DNA of 64,000 nt from Edaphobacter sp. 4G125 (GCF_014274685.1 NZ_CP060393.1:434001-498000), one strand, 5' to 3'; counted from the stretch's first letter, positions 26,254 through 35,529 are shown. Translations and numbers: made by a program. The notes: generated by a model from the letters alone, not told the origin.

Positions 26254-27900
26254 GTGACAAATGTTTTGCCTGCGGCTGTGCTTCTCTCATTTTTGATCGC
26301 CCCGCTTGGTTTGGCTCAACAAGCGGCGCCTACAACTGCCGCGCAGAATCCTCCACAGGCCCAATCCACTTTTCAACAGCCGGCACAAAGCGGCACAGAA
26401 GCTACGCGTGACGATAACGGCACCTACACCATCACCCGCACAGCCCGCATTGTGATCCTCGATATGGTGGTCACCGATCGCAAGGGCAATATCATCACCG
26501 ACCTCAAACGCGACGACTTCCATGTCACAGAATCGGGCGAGCCCCAAACAGTCCTCAACTTTGATCCGGCAGGCGCTCACACGACCACACCTGGGCTCAA
26601 CATCAACTCCACTACCGAGCTCGATGCCCTGGCCCCCAACGCTCCGGTCGATATCATTCTGCTCGATGAGTTCAATACCCGCTTTGAGGACATGGCCTTT
26701 GCTCGCTACTCGCTCAAAAAGTTCCTGGAGCGTCAGCCTGGCAAACTCACGACACCAACCATGCTCATCGCTGTCGACCTGCAACACTTCACCGTGCTGC
26801 ACGATTACACACAAAATAAAGACGAAATCATCTCAGCTCTCAATCATCACTTCGCGGCCTATCCCTGGCAGGTGCATCAGCATGCCTGGCTCGCCGAGCG
26901 ATATGCCACAGCCTTTATTACGCTGCGCCGTGTGGCCCAGGCGGTCATCGGTCATCCCGGTCACAAGAGCATGATCTGGATCGGCCGCGGCTTCCCCAAC
27001 CTGAACATGGCCAACTATCCTCTCGATACAGCGCAGCGCGTCGATAACGCCGTACAGAATTGCGTGAACGTGCTGCGTGATGCCCGTATTACTCTTTACA
27101 CCATTGATCCCGCCGGTCTTAAGTTCGACCAGCAAGCTTATGGCTCCGACGCCGAGCTTACCGACCCCTTTGGCGGCAACTATCAGTTCGCCAAGCTTGC
27201 CACCGCGACCGGTGGCCACGCCCTCTACGGCCGGAATGACGTCGATGCCGAAATCGGAACCGCCATCCGCGATGGAGCCAGCTTCTATACCCTCACCTAC
27301 CGGCCTACCAACGATTCCACCGACCCACAGAAGTTTCGTCGCATCAAGGTTACGGTCGATCGCCCGGGTCTCACCGTCACCACACGTGAGGGCTACTACC
27401 TTTCGCGTGCAGCAAATCCCAACGACTCTAACCCCGTTAAGCCTGCCGACCTGATGGTCCATGACCTCATCTCGGCTTCAAACAGCACCATGCCCTACGA
27501 TGGTGCGAACATCTATGTCCGTCGCAGCCCGGCCGCTCCAGATGACTTCATCATTCACATCAACGCCAAAGATCTGGTTTGGACCTACGCCACAGATACC
27601 GAGCCTCGTCATACCGAGGTCGTCCTTGTAGCCTCCACCTTCGATAAAAAAGGAAAGCCGCTAAAGAGAGACGCCAAGGTCATCCGCGCCAAAGCCACCA
27701 CAGATGTTCCTCCAACTGGCCGTTTGGAACGCGGTTTGGATCTCCATTACGTGCTTGGTCACGACCCCAAAGCGGCGCGCATCCGCTTCGTCATCCGTGT
27801 CACGAATTCGGGACGCATCGGAACTGCCGATATCGATCTCACGAAACCGCTGCCGCCTCTGAACTCTGAGCTTGCTCCCTCCGCCACTCCATTGCACTAG
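26254..27900 (+). CDS. Secreted VWFA-related acidobacterial domain protein (TIGR03436 type)
   Basis: 548 residues from a GTG, with a signal peptide (to about 22) and a Gln/Pro-rich linker. Then come the family markers: RIVILDMVVTDRKGNIITDLKRDDFHVTESGEPQTV, VDIILLDEFNTRFEDMAFAR, an integrin-like VWA fold to about 355 (SMIWIGRGFP, ITLYTIDPAGL, YQFAKLATATGGHALYG), SFYTLTYRP and a C-terminal beta domain. Such proteins are abundant in Acidobacteriota; their role is undefined, probably adhesion or ligand binding outside the cell. The classical MIDAS DxSxS motif is altered (LLDEFNTR). It stands alone. Confidence 0.88.
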   Translation: MTNVLPAAVLLSFLIAPLGLAQQAAPTTAAQNPPQAQSTFQQPAQSGTEATRDDNGTYTITRTARIVILDMVVTDRKGNIITDLKRDDFHVTESGEPQTVLNFDPAGAHTTTPGLNINSTTELDALAPNAPVDIILLDEFNTRFEDMAFARYSLKKFLERQPGKLTTPTMLIAVDLQHFTVLHDYTQNKDEIISALNHHFAAYPWQVHQHAWLAERYATAFITLRRVAQAVIGHPGHKSMIWIGRGFPNLNMANYPLDTAQRVDNAVQNCVNVLRDARITLYTIDPAGLKFDQQAYGSDAELTDPFGGNYQFAKLATATGGHALYGRNDVDAEIGTAIRDGASFYTLTYRPTNDSTDPQKFRRIKVTVDRPGLTVTTREGYYLSRAANPNDSNPVKPADLMVHDLISASNSTMPYDGANIYVRRSPAAPDDFIIHINAKDLVWTYATDTEPRHTEVVLVASTFDKKGKPLKRDAKVIRAKATTDVPPTGRLERGLDLHYVLGHDPKAARIRFVIRVTNSGRIGTADIDLTKPLPPLNSELAPSATPLH

Positions 27901-27947
27901 CTTGTCAGTCCAGACCAATAGCTCTTTAATCGAAACCCTCTCTCTGG

Positions 27948-27990
27948 CGTCATCCTGAGTGCAGCGTAGCGGAGCGAAGAATCTCTGTAT
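27948..27990 (+). repeat. Dispersed TCATCCTGAG-type repeat, copy 1
   Basis: Starts GTCATCCTGAG, then AGCGTAGCGGAGCGAAG and AATCTCTG. It matches the copy inside the DNA ligase gene (60181-60225) through the shared GTCATCCTGAG and GCGTAGCG blocks and the closing GAAG-ATCT. Confidence 0.75.
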
Positions 27991-28025
27991 TTTCTTTCCT
28001 CACTTCCTCGACACTCCCGTCCACA

Positions 28026-28084
28026 GTGTCATTTCGACCGAAGCGATCACCGTTAGGCAATCGCGGAGTGGAGAAATCCCCGCA
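28026..28084 (+). repeat. Dispersed TCATTTCGACC-type repeat
   Basis: Contains GTGTCATTTCGACCGAAGCG and CGGAGTGGAGAAATCCCCGC, 36 bases after the first repeat. The outer parts are roughly complementary in meaning (GTCATTTC and GAAATCC), so a loose fold is possible. Related elements are scattered through many Acidobacteriota and other genomes; I recognise the wording but could not search. Confidence 0.55.
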
Positions 28085-28188
28085 TTAATTTGTGTCAAGT
28101 CTAAAACCACTCTAAACGGCACAAACCAAATCACTTCCGAATTGCAGAACTCCCCCGCCCGCATTGCTAAACTTAAATCAGCACACAA

Positions 28189-28217
28189 AAGATCCGGCAA
28201 AGCCGGGTCTTCGTTTT
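28189..28217 (+). terminator. Rho-independent terminator in the 27.9-28.3 kb spacer
   Basis: GATCCGGC (28191-28198) pairs with GCCGGGTC (28202-28209), extended by AA/TT, loop AAA, followed by CGTTTTT. It is 290 bases past the VWFA stop; it may end that long transcript or an unrecognised small RNA. Confidence 0.7.
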
Positions 28218-28269
28218 TACGGCAACAAAATGAAACGACCAACATGCCGAAGTACGAGCTTAACTAACC

Positions 28270-28308
28270 TGAATGGAATACTTTGCGCAAAAAGCTAGGG
28301 GAGGGGGG
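28270..28308 (+). repeat. TGGAATACTTTGC repeat, copy 1
   Basis: CCTG, two variable bases, TGGAATACTTTGC, CAAAAAG and GGGGAGGGG in order. The same string of blocks recurs on the minus strand at 35590-35630. Confidence 0.7.
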
Positions 28309-28309
28309 A

Positions 28310-28705
28310 CTATCCCCTCTCAGCCAGTAACCGCTCCACCAGTTCGTCCATCGCGCTCTCCGGGCCTTCTTCGCACAAGCCAGTGTGAACCGGCGAGACC
28401 TGAATGATGGTGCTGCGCGGCGAGACCAGCCAGTGAAACCGGTCGCGCTGAGGAAGCTGGGCGATCGGTCCTGCCGAGGCATCGCCTGCCGCGATCTTCG
28501 GGATCGCCTCCAGGTGCCGTCGCACCAGATCGAGATCGAGGTGCGGCCACAGCGCCCTGAGCCGCGCCTCGTCCACAACGATCCGGGCTTCAAGGAATCT
28601 GCGTTCGAGGCAGAAGACAATGACACCGGCGTTGATAAACTCTCCGCGTTCGACGCGAGGGACAACGCGCACTACGGCGTAATCAAACGAGCTGGGCACG
28701 GGCAC
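28310..28705 (-). CDS. DUF3037 domain protein, partner of HipA-like kinase
   Basis: 131 residues that make up one DUF3037 domain: SFDYAVVRVVPRVERGEFINAGVIVFC (about 6-32), the conserved opening, then RFLEARIVVDEARLRALWPHLDLDLVRRHL and DRFHWLVSPRSTIIQVSPVHTGLC. The start is a GTG with GAGGAGG seven bases upstream and lies 23 bases inside the end of the kinase gene, so translation is coupled. The function is unknown. The steady pairing with a HipA-like kinase suggests a partner or modulator of it. Confidence 0.88.
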   Translation of the reverse strand: MPVPSSFDYAVVRVVPRVERGEFINAGVIVFCLERRFLEARIVVDEARLRALWPHLDLDLVRRHLEAIPKIAAGDASAGPIAQLPQRDRFHWLVSPRSTIIQVSPVHTGLCEEGPESAMDELVERLLAERG

Positions 28706-29468
28706 GGCTGGCCTCCTCTCGAAAGATCGCGGAAGCCCTCAATCTCCGCAGAAAGAAATCGCAGTACACCTTGCGCTTCGTTGCAGCGCTCAGGCCTTCG
28801 CCTTCGCGCAACAGCCACTTATCAGGGACCTGTTCGAGAATCTGCTCGATCTTCTCCTGAGTCAATATCAGATGCGCCCGCTCGTCTGCCTCTGCAAGGC
28901 GGCTGGCCCAGGGCAGAAGAATATGGTCCTTGATCTGCCGGAAGGGAGATTCTGCGCGCTCCAACATCGTCTCCCAGTCGTGATGCACGTAGATTGCAGC
29001 GCCATGATCGATGAAGTAAAGCTCGCGATGCCAGCACAGCAGGTTCGCATTGCGCGGAGTACGGTCGACGTTCATCACAAACGCGTCGAACCACACCGCC
29101 ATCGAGGCTGTCTCCGCATCCGCCACATCACCTGCTGCCCGGTCGAACATCGTTGAACCCGGCAGATAGTCGAGCGCAAGATTCAGCCCGACACTGGCCT
29201 TCAGCAGGTCACGAATCTCTTCGTCAGGCTCATTGCGGCCCAATGCGGAGTCGACCTCAACAAAGACCAGTTCAGGAACATTGAGTCCCAGCTCGCGACC
29301 CATCTCACCGGCCACAAGCTCCGCCACCAGCGCCAGCGGACCCTGGCCCGCGCCGCGAAATTTGAGCACGTACAACCCAAGATCGTCACCAGCCACAATC
29401 GCCGGGAGACTTCCTCCTTCGCGCAGTGCGGTGACATATTGGGTGGCCCTGATGGTTCGGAGCTGCAT
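28683..29468 (-). CDS. HipA family kinase
   Basis: 261 residues from the ATG at 29468; the open frame runs 19 codons further into the peptidase gene. It lacks the N-terminal HipA regulatory subdomain but keeps the kinase core: a probable ATP lysine K36 (YVLKFRG), catalytic loop MNVDRTPRNANLL (D135, N140) and metal-binding D154 in YFIDHGAAIY. It is therefore likely an active kinase of unknown target. HipA of E. coli phosphorylates glutamyl-tRNA synthetase, but no HipB antitoxin is here; instead a DUF3037 gene overlaps its 3' end. The M3 peptidase gene ends 16 bases upstream, so all three may be cotranscribed. Confidence 0.82.
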   Translation of the reverse strand: MQLRTIRATQYVTALREGGSLPAIVAGDDLGLYVLKFRGAGQGPLALVAELVAGEMGRELGLNVPELVFVEVDSALGRNEPDEEIRDLLKASVGLNLALDYLPGSTMFDRAAGDVADAETASMAVWFDAFVMNVDRTPRNANLLCWHRELYFIDHGAAIYVHHDWETMLERAESPFRQIKDHILLPWASRLAEADERAHLILTQEKIEQILEQVPDKWLLREGEGLSAATKRKVYCDFFLRRLRASAIFREEASRARAQLV

Positions 29469-29484
29469 GATTCCAGTGTAGCGA

Positions 29485-31551
29485 CTATTGCCCTTTGGAA
29501 ACTCCGATGTTTGTTTTCGCAGCAAACTCCTCGTTGATCCACTGCTTGAGTGCAGTAAGGTTCTGCGGTCGCCCCAGAAAGTCCTTCACCAGCTCCGCGG
29601 CCGGCTTGGTCGCTCCGGGTTCGAGCACGGTCCGGCGATAACGCATCGCCGTTGGGCCGCCCAGCAGGTTCGACTTATCGAACTGCGAAAAGAAGTCAAC
29701 CGCAATCACCTTGTCGAGCACATAGGTGTAGTAGTTCGACGAGTAGCCTGTCAAATGCGTAAAGCTGGCATACATCCGGTTGCCATCGACAAAGCTGAAG
29801 TGCGAAAACCGTTCCGAGTCTTCACGCAACAGAGCATCGAAATTGACTTGCTCTGGAGCGCGATCATGTACCTGCAGCGAGTACGTGGAGTAGAACAACT
29901 GCGACTGCATCCAGCGTCCCCGTCCGTAGGCCCCAGCGGCGTCCATCTTATCGATCAACGCTGTTGGAATCGTCTCACCGGTTTTGTAGTGTTTCGCGAA
30001 GCTCTGCAGAATGCCGCGGTCGCGGAACATCTCTTCGAGCATCTGCGACGGCGCCTCGACGAAGTCGCCCTCGACGTTGAAGCCGCCCGCGTTGGACCAC
30101 TCACCCTGACCTCCGAGGATGTGGTGCATCAGGTGTCCGAACTCGTGGAAGAACGTCACTACTTCGCTGTACTCCATCAGGCCCGGATCCCCGGGCACGC
30201 CGCCCGAGAAGTTGCAGATCAACGCTCCCTCAGGAAGCTGTCGCCCACGAATCCCAGGGACCACCGGCGCGCTCGAAAACCACTTGTCCTTTCCATCGCG
30301 TGGATGCATGTCGAGGTAAATTCGACCGAGCTTCTTCTTCGACGCGGTGTTATCGAAGACATCGTAGGTCGAAACCGACGGGTCCCACGTCTTCGCATTG
30401 GGAACTGCGCGGAACTCCACATGGAAGAGAGCAGCGGCGGTCTTCAGGATGCCTGCCTGCACTTCAGCATAAGGAAAATAAGGCCGCACGCTCTGCGCAT
30501 CGAAGTCATACTTGGCGCGACGATACTGCTCAGACCAGTAGTTCGCATCGGAAGACGGAATGCCCGTCAGTCCGGGTTCCTGCTGCTTCGCATAGGCTTG
30601 CAGAAGGTTGAATTCTTTGTCGGCTGCTTCCCGCGAAGCATCGTCGACGTCCTGCAGGAACTTCCGCAGGTTGCTGGCCGAGCCCATCATCTGGTCGGCC
30701 ATCGCGAGGTCGGCAAAGGTCTTGTACCCGAGAGTGGTGGCCAGCTCCTGACGCGCCTCGAGCACACTCTTCAGCACGGCAACATTCTTCGGATACGCCC
30801 GCTCGTTATAGGCAAGATACATTCTCCTGCGCAGACCAGCATCTGCCGCAAAGTTCAGCACCGGCGTGCTGTCGGGAGAGTCCGTCGTCAAGGTATAGGT
30901 CCCATCGGCGGCGGGCTTGTGACGGGCAATGTAGTCTTCCGGCAATCCTTTCAGTTCGGATTTGGTGGCCTTTACGTCGAGCCTGCCATCCGCGACATTG
31001 CGGCCAAAGACAAGCGACGCTTCAGTGATCTTGTCCTGTAGCTGACGAATCTTCGCGCGGGTCGCATCGTCCTTGTCGACCCCGGCAAGACGATACTCGA
31101 GCAGAGTGTGTTCCAGGTAATGTTTCGCTGCCGGATCATTTGCGGGAGCAGGAATTGCTGCCAGAGCACGATATACCGCCTGATTCAGGCTGAGATCGGT
31201 GGCGGCAGAGGAGACCTTGGAGACAAGCTCCTGCCCCTTATCGCGCAGTGGAGCCGAATCACCGACGGAATACATCAGGTAAGCCTCATTGCCTGCCAGC
31301 GCCAGCTCATTCTGCGCATCGTCGTAGAGCCGCAGGGTATTGGCAATCGTGTGATCGCCTTTGATGGCCGTCAGCTCGTCGATATCGGCCTTGACTGTAG
31401 CAAGACGGGCATTGACCCACGTCTCGAGTGTGGCGGGAGTAGTTCCGCTCTCCCATACGTGCAACGAATTCTGGGCCATTCCTGTTACAGATCCGGCAAG
31501 CAGCGCAGCGCCACAAACAGCGCGCATGGACAGCCTTTGTACAAGCGTCAT
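29485..31551 (-). CDS. Exported M3 family (thimet/Dcp-like) zinc metallopeptidase
   Basis: 688 residues with an N-terminal signal peptide (to about MAQ, residue 27), so it acts outside the cytoplasm. The zinc motif HEFGH occurs in TFFHEFGHLMHHILGG, and the third ligand is the glutamate in NVEGDFVEAPSQMLEE downstream. Other M3 marks include YIARHKPAADGTY, WFSSAPVVPG and the C-terminal GYSSNYYTYVLDKVIAVDFFSQF. It should trim short peptides. The start has GGGAGG five bases upstream. Large antisense frames here are shadows of its codon bias. Confidence 0.95.
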   Translation of the reverse strand: MTLVQRLSMRAVCGAALLAGSVTGMAQNSLHVWESGTTPATLETWVNARLATVKADIDELTAIKGDHTIANTLRLYDDAQNELALAGNEAYLMYSVGDSAPLRDKGQELVSKVSSAATDLSLNQAVYRALAAIPAPANDPAAKHYLEHTLLEYRLAGVDKDDATRAKIRQLQDKITEASLVFGRNVADGRLDVKATKSELKGLPEDYIARHKPAADGTYTLTTDSPDSTPVLNFAADAGLRRRMYLAYNERAYPKNVAVLKSVLEARQELATTLGYKTFADLAMADQMMGSASNLRKFLQDVDDASREAADKEFNLLQAYAKQQEPGLTGIPSSDANYWSEQYRRAKYDFDAQSVRPYFPYAEVQAGILKTAAALFHVEFRAVPNAKTWDPSVSTYDVFDNTASKKKLGRIYLDMHPRDGKDKWFSSAPVVPGIRGRQLPEGALICNFSGGVPGDPGLMEYSEVVTFFHEFGHLMHHILGGQGEWSNAGGFNVEGDFVEAPSQMLEEMFRDRGILQSFAKHYKTGETIPTALIDKMDAAGAYGRGRWMQSQLFYSTYSLQVHDRAPEQVNFDALLREDSERFSHFSFVDGNRMYASFTHLTGYSSNYYTYVLDKVIAVDFFSQFDKSNLLGGPTAMRYRRTVLEPGATKPAAELVKDFLGRPQNLTALKQWINEEFAAKTNIGVSKGQ

Positions 31552-31723
31552 CGAAACCTCCCAAAGAGGACAAGCTAAATAAAGAAAGCCCTGAAGATAA
31601 AAGAATAAGACAAATCGCGGAAACAGAAGGATAAGACAAACCCTGGGGAATAAAGATAAAGTTGTACCGGGCGAAGTAAAGACGACGCCACAAAAACTCT
31701 TCCTCGATGATAAGGATCTTTTT

Positions 31724-32224
31724 ATGGCCTCATCCGCAGACCTCGCTCGTGTCGTCCATCAGGAAACCGAGCTGCGCCTCCCCCGTTTCGACCATGATGA
31801 CGCCTGGCGTCTGGGTACTCTGTTACGTGATCTTGCAGTTGCCCGCAAACACTCCCTGGTGATCGATATCCGCCGTTTTGGTCAACCAATTCAGCCGCTC
31901 TTCTATGCTGCGCTTGCAGGCACTACGCCCGATAACGCCCGATGGGTACAGCGTAAGGCCAATGTTGTCGCGCGGTTCCATCGCAGTTCGTACCAGCTGG
32001 GGCTATATCTTGCGCAGAGCAATACAAGCATCCGCGAGAAGTACGCTCTGGATGAAGCCGACTATGCCGCACACGGTGGCAGCTTTCCTCTGCACGTGAT
32101 CAACGCCGGTATCATCGGTGCGGTCACGGTTTCCGGACTTCCGCAGCGCGAGGATCACAACCTGGTTGTCGAGGCGCTGGCGCGTTTTCTTGAGCGTGAT
32201 CCTGAGCCGTTGCGGCTGCCCTGA
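31724..32224 (+). CDS. Haem-degrading-domain / UPF0303 family protein
   Basis: 166 residues forming one GlcG/HbpS-like domain. Family marks are DDAWRLGTLLRDLA, LVIDIRRFGQPIQPLFYAALAGTTPDNARWVQRKANVVARF and HGGSFPLHVINAGIIGAVTVSGLPQREDHNLVVEAL. Relatives (UPF0303, YBR137W) bind small ligands or haem, but the true role is unsettled. An AAGGA box precedes the start by eight bases. It is divergent from the peptidase gene with 172 bases between. Confidence 0.88.
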   Translation: MASSADLARVVHQETELRLPRFDHDDAWRLGTLLRDLAVARKHSLVIDIRRFGQPIQPLFYAALAGTTPDNARWVQRKANVVARFHRSSYQLGLYLAQSNTSIREKYALDEADYAAHGGSFPLHVINAGIIGAVTVSGLPQREDHNLVVEALARFLERDPEPLRLP

Positions 32225-32427
32225 TCTCTATGCAATCCTCTGCGGGCTATCGCCAGCACGCTTCGTGGCATCTAAAGGTTCAGAGCAGGAAACGAGGATT
32301 GCAGAGAACCGAACCGTCCTCGTAACCGCAGAACGCTCCCAGCCGGAGTTCGGTTGAGGAGCAATAACCGTCCAGATTGGGCCGTGGCTTTCACGATGAG
32401 GGCTGCGGCCTTTTCCGTTGCTGTAAT

Positions 32428-34200
32428 TTATCGCAATGTATCGCTCGGCTTGAGGGCCGGCGCACCAGGAAGGTTGGCTGGGACGTGAAAGGGGATGGGT
32501 AGAGAATGTAGGCGGTTCTGGCTTGACCGATCTCCCGCAGCGACAAACAATGCAGGATCTCCGTGATCGAGTGGAGTAAATCCCCCAATGGCCTTTGCTG
32601 GAAATGCGACCGGCAGACGACGCACAGGATAACGGTGATTCCACAGATCGCGCACCAACCAGTTTCCATCGCTGGCGAGAATCAGGTAATCTGCAACGTT
32701 TTTCTGGAAGTCGGCCAGCGGAACGATCGAGAGATGGTACAGGTTCCGTCCTGCCCACAGATTCTCCTCCGGAGAATCTTCTCCGCGAAAAAAACGGATC
32801 GCTGGAAAATCCACTGGAAAGACCATCCGTGACGCAATCGCGGGAGGAGCATAGTGCGCCAGCGGTAAGGCCATCAGAGGATCGGCCACTGCGATCGGCT
32901 TATCTCCAGCAGCCCCAGGAAGACTGTTCAGCACCTGGTAGAAGCACTGCTTCTGCTCGTGATAACTCCATCCCACAAAGAAGACTCGCCCCAAAAAGAC
33001 TGCGGCGCACAGCCCGAAAGCAATCATGCCTGCGTAGCGAAGATGTCCAAAGAGATGGTAGCCGGCAATCGCACCGCTGATAGCAAATCCGAAGCAAACC
33101 GGAATTACAAATCTGGGCGAAAGCATCCCTCCATGAATTGATGCGACAAGGTATCCAAGAAACGGGTACAGCATGAGCAACAGCACCGCGACTGCTTCAT
33201 GCAGTGGAAGTAACAGCCCGGAACAATACACGTGCTCGTCGGCAAGATTCGCAAGCCATCGCGGACGCAACCGTCCCCGGCAATGAGAGCACATCCGGGA
33301 GAGCATCCAGACCAATGCGACAAGCGCTATCAACACAACGACAGGGATCAGGATGACCTCAACCATCTCGAGGTAAGAATCCGCGACCTGATCGAAGGAG
33401 ACCTTGTTCCACGCGTGCGGAGCAAACTGTTCAATCGAGCGTTGAATCAGCCCTCGAAATACAAGCAGAGGAGTTGCCGCAACTGCCAGTGCTGTCCAGA
33501 TGCGAACATCAATCCTCGGCCGCGAGCCAGAAAGACGGAACGTACGAACCAACTCTCCTCCTGCGATCGGAAAGAAGGCGAGTACAGCAAAATAGTTTGT
33601 GCAGATGCCAGCAGCGAGCGCAGCTGTCATGCCTAAAAGCACGAACCGGCGCCGGGGTTGCGAGATATATGGGTCGATTGTGACGCTCCAGCAAAGCACC
33701 GCGAGCATCGCGAGACCGTAGAAGATGCCGTAGGAGCGGCTCTCATAGCTGTAATCGAAGGCGGCATTCGACATGGAAAGTAGAACTCCTGCCAGCGCCC
33801 ATACCGTGGGAATGTGCCGCCTGAGAAAGATGAAGAGCGAGAGCAGGCCGATCCAATATCCCAGGATTGCCGGTAATCGCAATGCGAACTCATAATCACC
33901 GAAGAGGCGCAATGACGCCAGCACTGCAAGATGCGTCAGCGGAGGGTTTGGGTCTGCTGCATGCGCGAGCGCATTCCAGATGGCCTTTGCACTGCCGAGC
34001 TGCGCAATGTGCAGCGTAATCAGCTCGTCCAGCCAGAGCACCTTGTTGTGCGATAACGCGCTCACCACGAGAAAGTACGCAGCGGAGAAGATCGCAAAGA
34101 GAATTGCCGGTCGATGGTTAGCAAACTCCGCAAAAGTATCCAACGCACGACGTACAGCGGAAGACTGTCTAGGGGGATCGAAGACTACGGTGAAACCCAC
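32428..34200 (-). CDS. GT-C (ArnT/GT39-like) membrane glycosyltransferase
   Basis: 590 residues from a GTG at 34200, which has GGAG nine bases upstream; a TTG at 34215 would add five residues. The first outer loop contains LWLDELITLHIA (acidic catalytic loop, about 54-65), followed by the family pattern NPPLTHLAVLASLRLFGDYEFALRLPAIL and YSYESRSYG. Nine or more membrane helices follow, with a soluble C-terminal domain from about 440. It should use a polyprenyl-linked sugar on the outer face of the membrane. The glycan made is unknown; neighbours point to envelope or capsule synthesis. Confidence 0.83.
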   Translation of the reverse strand: MGFTVVFDPPRQSSAVRRALDTFAEFANHRPAILFAIFSAAYFLVVSALSHNKVLWLDELITLHIAQLGSAKAIWNALAHAADPNPPLTHLAVLASLRLFGDYEFALRLPAILGYWIGLLSLFIFLRRHIPTVWALAGVLLSMSNAAFDYSYESRSYGIFYGLAMLAVLCWSVTIDPYISQPRRRFVLLGMTAALAAGICTNYFAVLAFFPIAGGELVRTFRLSGSRPRIDVRIWTALAVAATPLLVFRGLIQRSIEQFAPHAWNKVSFDQVADSYLEMVEVILIPVVVLIALVALVWMLSRMCSHCRGRLRPRWLANLADEHVYCSGLLLPLHEAVAVLLLMLYPFLGYLVASIHGGMLSPRFVIPVCFGFAISGAIAGYHLFGHLRYAGMIAFGLCAAVFLGRVFFVGWSYHEQKQCFYQVLNSLPGAAGDKPIAVADPLMALPLAHYAPPAIASRMVFPVDFPAIRFFRGEDSPEENLWAGRNLYHLSIVPLADFQKNVADYLILASDGNWLVRDLWNHRYPVRRLPVAFPAKAIGGFTPLDHGDPALFVAAGDRSSQNRLHSLPIPFHVPANLPGAPALKPSDTLR

Positions 34201-34317
34201 AGCAACATGCTCCAAAGACGGGGAGAATCAGTCGAGCAACGTTCTATTTGGTTGTTAGACGCAGCAAACCGGGGATGATTTGCTTGAGAATTTTTTCTGC
34301 TTGAAAAGACGGGATAT

Positions 34318-35529
34318 TTATTGTCCGGCTTCGACATCCGCCAGCGTCGTCACCCTGCTCAGGCGGCCGTCGCGAAGGTGAAACTGCTCTCCACGCCACA
34401 CCACCGTATCTCCTGCAAAGCTCCACAGCCAGAAGCCGAAGGCGAAGAAATCGCGCAGAGGAAGGAGCCAGAAGTCTCGTAGAACCTGTTCGTCGCGAAG
34501 GATGCCGACCCCCACAGAAAGCGCCACGGCCACGCGAGCCAGCAGAGTCAGGCTCAGGAGAGTAAAACTCCACAAAGCAAAGCCGCTGGCGATGCAGGTG
34601 GCAACTGCCCAGGGGAGACAGAAGGTAATTCCCAATCCGACATAGCCCAGCTTGCGGGAATCGCGTGTGGAGCGCGACCAGCGGAGCTGATGGTCTACGA
34701 AGCCGCGCAGACTGTAGGCCGGGACGGAGGTCTCCACCACCTCGTCAGCCAACTCCACCTTGTAGCCTGCCTTGGCGATCCGCACTCCCATCTCGTAGTC
34801 GTCGGCAAGGTACTCGACAAGCGACTCGAGCCCTCCGGTCCGGGCCAAAACAGTTTTGGTTGTAGCCAAAGTTGAGCCCAACCCGAAGCGGATACCTTTC
34901 TCGAGCTTACGCGCGGTGAGTACTCCGGCGAAGAAGTCCGTCGAGATTCCCAGAGCCTCGAGGCGCGACCACAGTCCGGCATGTTTCTGCGGGGTACGAC
35001 CGATATACGGTGCCGTCACCAATCCAACCTTCGCGTCTTCTTTTCCTGTAGAGCCTGCGAAACAGCTCATGATCCGTGTCAGGTAATGTGGGGAGACGAG
35101 GATATCGCTGTCGTTGATGACGATATGCTCGTACCGGGCTTCTTCGAGCATCTGGACCAGGTTGCTGACTTTGCCGCTGGTTCCGAGGCGGCGTGTGCAC
35201 TCCACCAGCCGAATTGCGACCTCAGGAAATTCATTTCTGAGCCGTTCGATTTCGGGCACGGCAGGATCTGAGAGCGAGGAGACGCCGAACACAATCTCAT
35301 ATCGGCCGGCATACTGCTGGCGGCAGTGGCTCACGAAACCGTCATACATATGCTGGTCAATACCCTTGACCGGCTTCAGAATCGATACTTCGGGAGCAAA
35401 CTCTTCTGCCCTTTTCCGGCCGCAGCAGGTGCGATGAAAATCGCGTGCGCTCCAAAGGACCAGCGTCATGTAAACCACGCCAGCCAGCGCCAGCAGTGCA
35501 GTAAGGCCCATGATGCAGTTTGCCAGCAT
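34318..35529 (-). CDS. hpnI: HpnI-like GT21 glycosyltransferase (hopanoid/ceramide glycosylation)
   Basis: 403 residues with an N-terminal membrane helix (about 6-28), a GT-A domain and three to four C-terminal helices. The GT21 signatures are in order: KPVKG (52-56), DSD (140-142), DDYEMG (243-248) and QLRW (281-284). This set is found in ceramide glucosyltransferases and in HpnI, which adds N-acetylglucosamine to bacteriohopanetetrol. Acidobacteriota make hopanoids, so HpnI is favoured, but no other hpn genes lie here and a sphingolipid or other lipid acceptor is possible. Confidence 0.8.
   Translation of the reverse strand: MLANCIMGLTALLALAGVVYMTLVLWSARDFHRTCCGRKRAEEFAPEVSILKPVKGIDQHMYDGFVSHCRQQYAGRYEIVFGVSSLSDPAVPEIERLRNEFPEVAIRLVECTRRLGTSGKVSNLVQMLEEARYEHIVINDSDILVSPHYLTRIMSCFAGSTGKEDAKVGLVTAPYIGRTPQKHAGLWSRLEALGISTDFFAGVLTARKLEKGIRFGLGSTLATTKTVLARTGGLESLVEYLADDYEMGVRIAKAGYKVELADEVVETSVPAYSLRGFVDHQLRWSRSTRDSRKLGYVGLGITFCLPWAVATCIASGFALWSFTLLSLTLLARVAVALSVGVGILRDEQVLRDFWLLPLRDFFAFGFWLWSFAGDTVVWRGEQFHLRDGRLSRVTTLADVEAGQ

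Larger units (their letters stand above)
27901..28309. other. Repeat-rich intergenic region
   Basis: 409 bases between convergent genes. It holds two members of a dispersed repeat family (27948-27990 and 28026-28084), a plus-strand hairpin terminator (28189-28217) too far from the VWFA stop to be an ordinary operon end, and one copy of a second repeat (28270-28308). No credible gene was seen. Confidence 0.7.

Noticed and set aside
27901..28309. CRISPR array or tRNA in the repeat-rich spacer
   Set aside because: Repeats are only two diverged copies without regular spacing, and no cloverleaf or T-arm was found.
28385..28933. A 182-codon plus-strand frame over the DUF3037 and HipA-like genes
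   Set aside because: The minus-strand genes carry clear family signatures; the plus-strand frame has none.
29488..31041. A 517-codon open frame antisense to the M3 peptidase
   Set aside because: It has no recognisable domain, a composition unlike protein, and lies wholly over a clear HEFGH peptidase; it is a codon-bias shadow.
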